Of a stretch of DNA of 64,000 nt, positions 46,160 to 53,297 are shown piece after piece. Position 1 is the stretch's first letter. Each line of letters begins with the position of its first letter. This DNA comes from Clostridiales bacterium (lineage in GTDB: Bacteria > Bacillota > Clostridia > TANB77 > CAG-508). The position numbers and the translations under genes were made by a program. The notes beneath the pieces are model-generated. The model saw nothing but the letters and a program-made list of their open reading frames with translations, had not been told where the DNA came from and made no database searches. The DNA lies in the NCBI GenBank assembly GCA_019417465.1, contig DXVF01000002.1, positions 118,501 through 182,500 of the forward strand, written 5' to 3'.

Positions 46160-47413
46160 CTATATTTCAGATGTCACTAAATGCTCATCTTTTATTTGTA
46201 AAATATCTAACCCTTTTTTTACATATTTATTTTTCATAAAATTTTTCCATATAAGACTGGATAAATAATTTTCAATCATTATCATTGATATTCCTTTATC
46301 TATTCCTATACATTCTATTGAATACCATTCTTTTTTTCCATCTAAATTATATGAATCTTTAAATCCATATTTACACCATAATTTTGGAAAATTATTGTAA
46401 TAATATTCCATTGCTTTGATTGATTCTTCTGGCGTAAATACAATAGAACCAATAGCTCCACATGGTGGAATTGTTCCATCATTATTATTTAGTATTCTTT
46501 TATCACCACATGGTTTTGCTCCATATTCTCCAGAATATCCATTAGGTCCCACGCATGCTGTTAATCCCCATGAATTTTCTCCAAATGTCTTGAATTTATC
46601 TTTATTATCTATGCAAAATTGTCTATTAGCTTTAGTCGCTTTTACAGAATTTTCAAACCAATTTATCCCATTTGTATCTTTTTTATTCTTAAAATCTATC
46701 CATGCATGTGAAAATTGATATGTAAATAAAGTTCCTCTATATGTATATATGATATCTTTTATTTGTTTATAATCCTTCTTTTGTTTACTAAAACTGTCAT
46801 AAATATCCGGTGTTACAGAAAAATTTGGTGAAGAAACGCCTAAAACATATTGCATTAATTGTTCTGCATACATATCCCAAGCTCCCCAAAAACCTTTTTC
46901 TTTAGAATATCCCATATAAAATTGGTTAGTATTTGGATTTGTATACCATCTCCAATTTATTTTTTTATATAAGTATTCTGCTTTAGCTTTTATATCACCT
47001 CCAAAATATTCTCCTGCAGTTATAGCACCACATATAAAAATAGCTGTATCTATAATTGAAACCTCACAGTTCCATACTCTTTTTCCTGTATTTATATCAA
47101 CAAAATGATAAAAGAATCCATTTACATTTTCTACATTTTGAGCAAATGTATCTAATGTTTTATTTGCTCTATCAAATGCTTTTTTATAACTAATCCAATT
47201 ATGCTCTACTCCTATAATTAGTGCTGCTAATCCATAACCAACTGAAGCAATACTAGAAACATCATCTGCAAGTTTTGTCTTATCCTTTATTAATCCATAT
47301 CCTTTACTTCCTGTTTTTACATTAGCTTCTTTTATAAAAAAATTATAACTACCTTTTAACTCTTTTAAAAGTAGCTTATGACCATAACTTTTGCATATTC
47401 TCATAGTTTTCAC
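46160..47413 (-). CDS. Glucoamylase-like (PF10091-type) protein
   Basis: 417 aa, (alpha/alpha)6-barrel protein of the glycoamylase-like family found in beta-1,2-glucan metabolism (GH144 and the C-terminus of cyclic glucan synthases). Family pattern visible: GENSWGLTACVGPNGY, YGAKPCGDKR, DGTIPPCGAIGSIVFTPEES. An earlier segment FYHFVDINTGKRVW and SIIDTAIFICGAITAGEYF matches the start of the domain. No signal peptide, so cytosolic unless exported otherwise. Substrate uncertain. Confidence 0.78.
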   Translation of the reverse strand: MKTMRICKSYGHKLLLKELKGSYNFFIKEANVKTGSKGYGLIKDKTKLADDVSSIASVGYGLAALIIGVEHNWISYKKAFDRANKTLDTFAQNVENVNGFFYHFVDINTGKRVWNCEVSIIDTAIFICGAITAGEYFGGDIKAKAEYLYKKINWRWYTNPNTNQFYMGYSKEKGFWGAWDMYAEQLMQYVLGVSSPNFSVTPDIYDSFSKQKKDYKQIKDIIYTYRGTLFTYQFSHAWIDFKNKKDTNGINWFENSVKATKANRQFCIDNKDKFKTFGENSWGLTACVGPNGYSGEYGAKPCGDKRILNNNDGTIPPCGAIGSIVFTPEESIKAMEYYYNNFPKLWCKYGFKDSYNLDGKKEWYSIECIGIDKGISMIMIENYLSSLIWKNFMKNKYVKKGLDILQIKDEHLVTSEI

Positions 47414-47569
47414 TCCTTAGATTAATTATACAAATTTAATTTAATCTATTCAATGGAAATATTATGTAATTTTCAAATAGTTTGTATATATAATTGAATT
47501 ATTTTTTAATTTATGATATATACTTTTTAGTTACAAATTTTTTAATATAATTGTGAAAGGATGAAAAAA

Positions 47570-48991
47570 ATGAAAATAGAATTAATTGGTGGATATGAAA
47601 AAGATGAATTAGAAACACGTATACAAAAAGTTGCAACTGCAGGAAAGCTATCTAGATTTCCTGGAAATGTTTTTGAAGTTCTAGAAAGCTGTAATAATTA
47701 TGAAAAAAATTTAAATTTAATTAAAAGAATCATAGGTATGGGACATAAATCAATTATTGAACATGATTATTTAGTCTTTGCAATTTGTGATGTTACTCCT
47801 ATTATTGAACAAACAATTATTGGAAATAGATTAACTTCTTTTACTATTAAATCTAGAAGAGAAGTTGATTTTAGAACAGTAGGTTTTTATGTTCCTGAAT
47901 TTCGTAATAAGGATTTAAGTAATCATCCTAAAAATAAAGAATTAAAGGAAAAATATATATCACATATGAAATATCTATTTAATACCTATGGAAATTTAGT
48001 AGATAACGGAGTAGATGTTGAAGATGCTCGTTTTATACTTCCTTATTCTTTCCACAGTAATATTATCATGGGCTTAAATTGTAGAGAACTTGAAAAAATG
48101 GTGGTTTCATTTTTATATGGTCCTTTAAGTAAAATTTCTGAATTAAAAGAATTTGGTGAAAAATTACTTTTAATTATTAAAAAATATGTTCCTTATCTAG
48201 ATAAAAGTATTGAATCATATTCTATTAATTCAAATAATCCATTTGAATATATGGAAAGTTTAGCCAAAAGACCAGAAATAAAAATTGCTAATAAGCCTGT
48301 ATTAATTAGCAATACCCCAAACCCTGATGATGTAATTATACAAAGCTCAATTATGTATCATTTCCAATGTTCAGAAAATGAAGCAAAACAAATAATAGAA
48401 GAATCAGAGAGAAAAGATTATGAATATAAATCAAAAAGTATGAATATTATTATACATAAAGAAGAAAGACGTGAACTTGAACAAGTTAATTTTACATTCC
48501 AAATTCCAATTTCATTATCTATACTAACTCATCTAACTCGTCATAGAATGCACTCTCTTCTTGTTCCAGAGTTTTTACCTCTTTGGAATTTTAATAATTA
48601 TATTATTCCTACTACAATTAGAGCAAAATCTAATTTAGAAAAAATTTTTCAAGATGCTCATAAAGAAAATATTAAGGTATTTCAAGAATTTAAGGATATG
48701 AATGTTGCAGATGAAGATTTAATATATTTTTATTTAGGTTGTCAAATGCTAAATGTTGTTACTACAATGAATGGACGTACATTACAATGGATTTTGCATT
48801 TACGTTGTTGCAATAAAGCACAATGGCAAATAAGAAATATTGCAAAAGAAATTGCAAAACAAGTATCTGAAGTTGCTCCTCTTCTTGGAAGAGGTCTTGG
48901 TCCTACTTGTATAACAGATTTAGTTTGCTACGAAGGTAAAGAATGTTGTGGATTAATAAATACTTTATTGGAGAAAAAAGAAAAAAATTAA
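47570..48991 (+). CDS. thyX: FAD-dependent thymidylate synthase (two-domain ThyX family)
   Basis: Flavin-dependent dTMP synthesis. I take ATG 47570 since AAAGGA lies 9 nt before it. About 473 aa, twice the size of simple ThyX. The second half has the ThyX motif TRHRMHSLLVPEFLPLW (RHRxxS...), and the first half has a degenerate counterpart NRLTSFTIKSRREVDF. Both halves share HxxxxEH-like segments (GHKSIIEHDYLVFAI). This duplicated form occurs in Clostridia. No thyA is seen here. A strong terminator follows. Confidence 0.88.
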   Translation: MKIELIGGYEKDELETRIQKVATAGKLSRFPGNVFEVLESCNNYEKNLNLIKRIIGMGHKSIIEHDYLVFAICDVTPIIEQTIIGNRLTSFTIKSRREVDFRTVGFYVPEFRNKDLSNHPKNKELKEKYISHMKYLFNTYGNLVDNGVDVEDARFILPYSFHSNIIMGLNCRELEKMVVSFLYGPLSKISELKEFGEKLLLIIKKYVPYLDKSIESYSINSNNPFEYMESLAKRPEIKIANKPVLISNTPNPDDVIIQSSIMYHFQCSENEAKQIIEESERKDYEYKSKSMNIIIHKEERRELEQVNFTFQIPISLSILTHLTRHRMHSLLVPEFLPLWNFNNYIIPTTIRAKSNLEKIFQDAHKENIKVFQEFKDMNVADEDLIYFYLGCQMLNVVTTMNGRTLQWILHLRCCNKAQWQIRNIAKEIAKQVSEVAPLLGRGLGPTCITDLVCYEGKECCGLINTLLEKKEKN

Positions 48992-49011
48992 TTTGATTTT
49001 ATCAAGAGCCA

Positions 49012-49060
49012 ATATTAAAATGAAGTGAACATTTTTGGTTCTCTTCATTTTAATATCTAT
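49012..49060 (+). terminator. Terminator after thyX
   Basis: 14-bp perfect stem ATATTAAAATGAAG / CTTCATTTTAATAT (49012-49025, 49043-49056) followed by CTATTTTT. Confidence 0.85.
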
Positions 49061-49263
49061 TTTTATTTATATATTCTATCTATCTTTCTTTTATACTTAT
49101 TTTTCTTTTCTCTAAAATTATTTAAATTTATTCTAATATTTTGAATTTATTTTTTCTTTAAATAATTGTTTTCTACATTGTGAAACTAATATCTTTTTCC
49201 TAAAAGAGTATCATCCACAAATGTTTTTTAGGATATAACTATATGCTTATTTGACATAATTTT

Positions 49264-50295
49264 TTAATTGTTACAGCAGTATTTTATAATTAATTCTTTA
49301 TATTGCTCAACTAGTTTGTATAAAGATTCAGTTGTAATATACTCATTTACTTCATGCGCCGTTACTGGTCCTGCTCCCAGAATTATTCTATCATTTTTAA
49401 GAAAACTTGCCTCTGTAATAAAATTACATGTTTTATTAGATATCTCAGTTTTACTAAAAAATGCTGATAATCTATTTAACTCCTCTATATCACATTTATA
49501 TTTTTGTTTTAACATTTGTAGTGTTTTTATAATCTTTTCTTATTTTGCTTTATCAATAGTTCTAAAATCAACTAAAAATTCACATTAATCTGGAACTGAG
49601 TTAATACTACTACCACCATTTATCTTTCCAATATTCATAGTAGTATAAGATATTTCAAAGTTTGAGTTTAAATATTGTTTTAGTTCATTTTCGAAAAAAC
49701 TATTTAACTCATTTATAAATGATACTGCATCCATAATTGCATTCTTACCTTTTTCAGGTGTACTAGAATGTATTTTTATACCTTTAAAAGAAATTTTATA
49801 TTCCATTAACCCTTTACTTCCTACTACAATTTCATTATTGGTTGGCTCTCCTATTATCATTGTCTTAGGAAATTTCTTCTCATAATTTATAACTTCTTTA
49901 ATTCCTGCAAAGCCAATTTCCTCATCATATGTAAAATATAATTTAATTCCTCTATTAAGATTTTTAAAGTCAATTTGAGATATAGCCGAAATTATCGCTG
50001 CAATGCCTGATTTCATATCACATATACCTAACCCATATAATTTATTTCTAACTTTTGTCAAATTAAATTTTTCATATTTCCAACCACCAGTAAATTCAAC
50101 TGTATCTGTATGTCCTAAAAAACCTAATGATGTTTCTTCTTTATTATACATTATTAAAAATTTATCTTTTTTTTCTGTCTTAAATCCTATTGAAGTTAAT
50201 GTATTTTCTATATAATCTAACATTTCTTTATTTTCTTTATCTTTAATCGTATTAAATTTCACTAACCTTCTTAAAACTTCCTCAACATTTAGCAT
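49264..50295 (-). pseudogene. M20 family peptidase/deacetylase, two nonsense codons
   Basis: One continuous frame of about 344 codons interrupted by two TAA: at 49585-49587 after NSVPD and near 49530 after RTIDKAK. Across them the family reads on: INGGSSINSVPD (stop) CEFLVDFRTIDKAK (stop) EKIIKT and so to the C-terminus. Relatives have Lys in VPDKCE, so AAA became TAA. Upstream motifs are intact: FLGHTDTVEF (metal His), GLGICDMKSGIAA, YTYDEEIGFAG (catalytic Glu pair) and IIGEPTN. Probably an inactive ArgE/DapE-like metal-dependent hydrolase. It lies 27 nt after the GNAT gene. Confidence 0.8.
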
Positions 50296-50322
50296 TTTTA
50301 ATCCCCTCTTTCATTATCTTTA

Positions 50323-50877
50323 CTACAATTTAACTTCGATTCCTTGCTTTAAGGAATCTTTATTTAAATTGTCTAAATCAATTTCTAAAAATATATTCCT
50401 CATAGATTCTGTTGTTCCATTTATTCTTTCCCTTTCAACACTTTGAAAAACATTTGGAATTTGTTTAAAACCAATTCTTAAAGCAATCCCATAAGACATA
50501 GAACCTTTTTCTAAAGTTTTCATATATAATTTTCTATATCCTAATAATTTTGATTGCATAACACCATATAGCATAAGTTCATTTCCTAATCCTTTTCTTC
50601 TATAATTATTCAATACTGCAACATCTGCTAAATACATAACATCTTCATCTTTAAATTCAACTGGTTGATCAGGTTTTGCTTCTCTTTCCAATGCAATTAA
50701 ACCAACACATTCTTGATCATTATATGCACCATACATATATCCTTTTTCTTGATACTCTCTGAAAATATCTTCTAATTCCTCTTCTGTATATTTTTCATTA
50801 TAAGGTGGACTTGAAAACACCCTATACACTTTTTTAAAGTCATTTAAATTATTAAGTTCTTTAATTCTTCCTTTCAT
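50323..50877 (-). CDS. GNAT family N-acetyltransferase
   Basis: 184 aa acetyl-CoA transferase. The V/R-x-x-G-x-G/A acetyl-CoA loop appears as NNYRRKGLGNELM (about residue 94), preceded by VMYLADVAVL (beta4) and followed by LRIGFKQIPN (motif B). RBS GGGAGG. Substrate unknown. Its 250-nt leader holds a promoter, a leader peptide and alternative hairpins ending in a terminator, suggesting attenuation control. Confidence 0.85.
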   Translation of the reverse strand: MKGRIKELNNLNDFKKVYRVFSSPPYNEKYTEEELEDIFREYQEKGYMYGAYNDQECVGLIALEREAKPDQPVEFKDEDVMYLADVAVLNNYRRKGLGNELMLYGVMQSKLLGYRKLYMKTLEKGSMSYGIALRIGFKQIPNVFQSVERERINGTTESMRNIFLEIDLDNLNKDSLKQGIEVKL

Positions 50878-50924
50878 ATCTGTTCCTCCCTTAATAAATT
50901 AAAGAAAAAAGATAAAAAAATAGA

Positions 50925-50966
50925 TATATAAAAAGACTATATATAGATTTTTCCTACATATAGTCT
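50925..50966 (-). terminator. Terminator in the GNAT leader (attenuator arm)
   Basis: 13-bp stem, minus strand AGACTATATGTAG / CTATATATAGTCT (50954-50966, 50934-50946; one G.U pair), followed by TTTTTAT. It lies upstream of the GNAT start, between promoter and gene, so readthrough must be regulated or partial. Confidence 0.75.
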
Positions 50967-50984
50967 CTTCGTATATCTCTAAAA

Positions 50985-51105
50985 AAGTATTTTTAAACTA
51001 TCGTAGGCACAGCATTTTTAGCCTGTACCTACACATCTTTTAATGCAATAGTTACAAGCTCCTACGATGATGATGTAATTTTTTATTTAAAAATACTCTT
51101 AATTT
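50985..51105 (-). promoter_or_regulatory. Alternative-hairpin attenuator leader of the GNAT gene
   Basis: On the minus strand CCTACGAT (51001-51008) can pair with ATCGTAGG inside the leader ORF, with GTAGGTACAG-type sequence in the middle hairpin, or with GTAGG in the terminator arm. A flanking 12-bp pair AGTATTTTTAAA / TTTAAAAATACT closes the whole. The mutually exclusive pairings are those expected of a ribosome-controlled attenuator. Confidence 0.6.
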
Positions 51106-51108
51106 CAT
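51052..51108 (-). CDS. 18-aa leader peptide upstream of GNAT gene
   Basis: ATG 51108 behind GAGGT at good spacing encodes MKLRVFLNKKLHHHRRSL and a TAA. The HHHRR codons lie in the sequence that pairs with the downstream hairpin arm, so a ribosome stalled there would free that arm. It could sense histidine/arginine shortage or a ribosome-acting antibiotic; the sequence alone does not decide. Confidence 0.65.
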   Translation of the reverse strand: MKLRVFLNKKLHHHRRSL

Positions 51109-51135
51109 AATTTTACCTCTTTTCCTTATATTGGT

Positions 51136-51164
51136 ATTATAGCAAGATGCATTTTAAATGTCAA
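51136..51164 (-). promoter_or_regulatory. Consensus promoter of the GNAT leader
   Basis: Minus-strand TTGACA (51159-51164), 17-nt spacer, TATAAT (51136-51141), both perfect, about 20 nt before the leader peptide start. Confidence 0.85.
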
Positions 51165-51198
51165 CAAAAATTATGTGAATTTAATTTTAAAACTTTTA

Positions 51199-51318
51199 TT
51201 ACTTACTTATATTATTAATTAAAATTTTGATATTACCAAGTTTTGATATTTCATTTATAACGTTTTTTACAAATACACTATCTGAAATATCTCCTACAAA
51301 ACCTCTATAGTCATCCTT
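51199..51318 (-). pseudogene. Short-chain dehydrogenase fragment
   Basis: Forty codons encoding KDDYRGFVGDISDSVFVKN to KLGNIKILINNISK, ending TAA. GDISD...GNIKILINN matches the D-x-S-D and I-x-x-L-V-N-N elements of SDR enzymes, but neither the Gly-rich start nor the YxxxK active site is present. No start or ribosome site: a relic. Confidence 0.45.
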
Positions 51319-51344
51319 TATATATACTATCTAACATTTTCATT

Positions 51345-51497
51345 TTATTTATTAGTTATAACATCTATTAAGCCTAGATAAAAAAATGCACTTTCAGATG
51401 TAAAAATAGCATTAGAATACTTCTTTACAATATATTCCAAATGATTTATCACATATTTTTCGCCCCAAATATATTTTAAAAAATTGCTATTATAAAG
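51345..51497 (-). pseudogene. AbiEi-like antitoxin fragment
   Basis: Fifty codons encoding LYNSNFLKYIWGEK and IVKKYSNAIFTSESAFFYLG LIDVITNK, then TAA. The latter resembles the type IV antitoxin (AbiEi) core in which a Ser-Ala-x-x-Tyr-x-x-Leu-x-Asp segment follows the winged helix. No complete gene and no AbiEii partner nearby. Resemblance is from memory and moderate. Confidence 0.4.
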
Positions 51498-51577
51498 CAA
51501 AAAAATAACAGATAATTTCTTATCCGCTATCTTTATGGCTCCTTTGCGAGAGACGTTTTCGAAAAGTCTATCGCAAA
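51498..51577 (-). ncRNA. Possible structured RNA ending in a terminator
   Basis: On the minus strand a hairpin TTTGCGA...TCGCAAA (51543-51577, inner AGAC/GTCT) precedes a second stem ATAGCGGATAA-GAAA-TTATCTGTTAT (51505-51530, two G.U pairs) that runs into TTTTTTT. It is more G+C-rich than the surroundings and has no ORF. Could be the 3' end of a small RNA or of a vanished gene. The 51578-51746 stretch shows nothing else. Confidence 0.4.
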
Positions 51578-51746
51578 AAAGTTACTTATTTCCGTTTCAA
51601 ATATAGTTATTGCAAGTGTTTCAATGTTTTGTACCCACAATTTTGAAATTTGTTGCCTTAACTATGCCTTTAATTTAACATAAGTTTTTAGAATTTTCAA
51701 TAGTTTTTAAATTATTTTAGTAACAAATACAATACTATTTTTAATC

Positions 51747-52085
51747 TTATAAATCTTTTTCATCGATAAGAGGAATAATATTTATTGCTGGCTCTTCATA
51801 TGGATGTACTTCTCTTAATCTTTTTAATACTTGTTTTAATATTTCGATATCACAAACTGTTTCTATTCTTTCTTCTTCTACAATTTCCAATTTATTTTTT
51901 ATCCCAATATATGGATTAGCACCATTTACAGGTATAAAAGTTCCCTTAGTAATTGCATTTGATGTACAATGCGTATAATCTCCAATTACACCTGCACCAA
52001 CATTACAAATTGCATCTCTTAATCTTTCTGCATCTTCTGTTGGAACAGTAACAGAAATTAGCACTCTATTTACCTCTATATTCAT
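51747..52085 (-). CDS. NIF3/YqfO-like domain protein
   Basis: 112-aa small protein resembling the CutA-like middle domain of YqfO/NIF3 proteins: VLISVTVPTEDAERLRDAI at the start, GAGVIGDYTHCTSNAITKGTF, and LREVHPYEEPAINIIPL with the HPYE-P motif. Function unknown in stand-alone form; possibly a trimeric metal or ligand binder. It lies 8 nt after the HAD-type nucleotidase gene in one operon with it and the NTPase. Confidence 0.78.
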   Translation of the reverse strand: MNIEVNRVLISVTVPTEDAERLRDAICNVGAGVIGDYTHCTSNAITKGTFIPVNGANPYIGIKNKLEIVEEERIETVCDIEILKQVLKRLREVHPYEEPAINIIPLIDEKDL

Positions 52086-52093
52086 ACTATTTT

Positions 52094-52693
52094 TTACCTC
52101 CTTTTATATCTTTTTATTTCTTCATAGATTTCATCCCAATTATTTACTCTTATTATTTCATTATCTTCAATATCAGCATTCATTTTTGTTGTCATTAAAA
52201 TTGATTTAATACCATTATCAGTTAACTCTCTACAAGTCTCATAACTATCTTCAATACATAAATCAATTCCGTGTTCTTTAAAAAATGTTAATTTATCACT
52301 AATATGTAGATTTAGGCTATCATATGGAATATTAAAATCCTCTAAACTCTTTCTAGTAATTGTCTCTGTATCACAATTCTTAATATTCATTAATCTTGCT
52401 GTAATAAAATGTATTGTATCTCCTTCTTCTTTCAATTTTTGAATTGTTTTATCTGCGTTTGAAAGCATTGTACATTCTTCTAATACATTTTTATAATATT
52501 TATCAAAAAAATCAAATTTAGTTTTTTCATCCCAACCATATAAAGCTTTTAAATAATATCTATTTTTAATCATTCCAAAACTATCTCTGTTAATTGGCTC
52601 TCCAGATATTTCTTCTTCAAATATATCAGCATATTTTAACATTGATTTTACTGTTAAAAATGTTGTATCATCTATATCAATTCCTATTTTCAT
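52094..52693 (-). CDS. 5'-nucleotidase/HAD superfamily (NT5C-type)
   Basis: 199 aa. ATG 52693 overlaps the end of the upstream gene and has GGAG 6 nt before it. HAD motifs: KIGIDIDDTTF (motif I, DxD), HFITAR (motif II), and CIEDSYE (motif IV acid pair). The pattern matches the bacterial 5'(3')-deoxyribonucleotidase-like group. With the adjacent NTPase it suggests nucleotide-pool sanitation (inference). Confidence 0.82.
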   Translation of the reverse strand: MKIGIDIDDTTFLTVKSMLKYADIFEEEISGEPINRDSFGMIKNRYYLKALYGWDEKTKFDFFDKYYKNVLEECTMLSNADKTIQKLKEEGDTIHFITARLMNIKNCDTETITRKSLEDFNIPYDSLNLHISDKLTFFKEHGIDLCIEDSYETCRELTDNGIKSILMTTKMNADIEDNEIIRVNNWDEIYEEIKRYKRR

Positions 52694-52695
52694 TA

Positions 52696-53229
52696 CTATC
52701 TCCATTTCTCTCCATTTATATATTTTGTTAGAGCCATTATAAAAGCATATTCTGTTAAATCTATTCTTGAAATTTTATTATGTGTTAATAATTGAATCCC
52801 TCCACTATGATTATGTCTTTCTTTATCTTCTCCTAAAACAGTGTCCATTGCTTCACTTAAATTTGTATCTAAAACTTTTTGTACTAAATTATCTGGAACT
52901 GGAAATGAAGGACTTGTTCCATAACTTTCAAAATCTTTATTATCTTCAATTACTGCAATATTAGTAATTATCCATCTACCTAATAAATCATTTATTCCAC
53001 TTTCAATTCCTAAAAATAAATCTGCTTCAATATTATTTTCTTTAGCATATTCTTTTAAGTTTTTTACTCTATTTTTAGCACCTTTATAAATTTCTTTATT
53101 TACAGGCTGGTCTGGAACATCAGATTCTACTGGTATTCCTTTAATTTCAATATCTTTAAAATAATGTTCTAAAGCCTTCTTAGCCCCTTCAATTTTCCCT
53201 TGATTTTTTGTAGCAATTAGTACTTTCAC
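52696..53229 (-). CDS. Inosine/xanthosine triphosphatase (YjjX/DUF84)
   Basis: 177 aa. MKVLIATKNQGKIEGAKKAL matches the NTPase start (ATxNxxK); FLGIESGIND and HNHSGGIQLL are family elements of the DUF84 non-canonical purine NTP hydrolases, which prevent ITP/XTP incorporation. First gene of a three-gene operon after the AAA ATPase gene. Length matches YjjX. Confidence 0.83.
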   Translation of the reverse strand: MKVLIATKNQGKIEGAKKALEHYFKDIEIKGIPVESDVPDQPVNKEIYKGAKNRVKNLKEYAKENNIEADLFLGIESGINDLLGRWIITNIAVIEDNKDFESYGTSPSFPVPDNLVQKVLDTNLSEAMDTVLGEDKERHNHSGGIQLLTHNKISRIDLTEYAFIMALTKYINGEKWR

Positions 53230-53297
53230 TTCTTCATCATTCCTTTCATTCTTATTCCCAAACTTTATTCATTTTCTCTCCAATATAATTATTTATT

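Noticed and set aside
49264..49515. Independent 83-aa gene
   Set aside because: It is the C-terminal part of the M20 frame, in the same phase, beyond two nonsense codons; no ribosome site.
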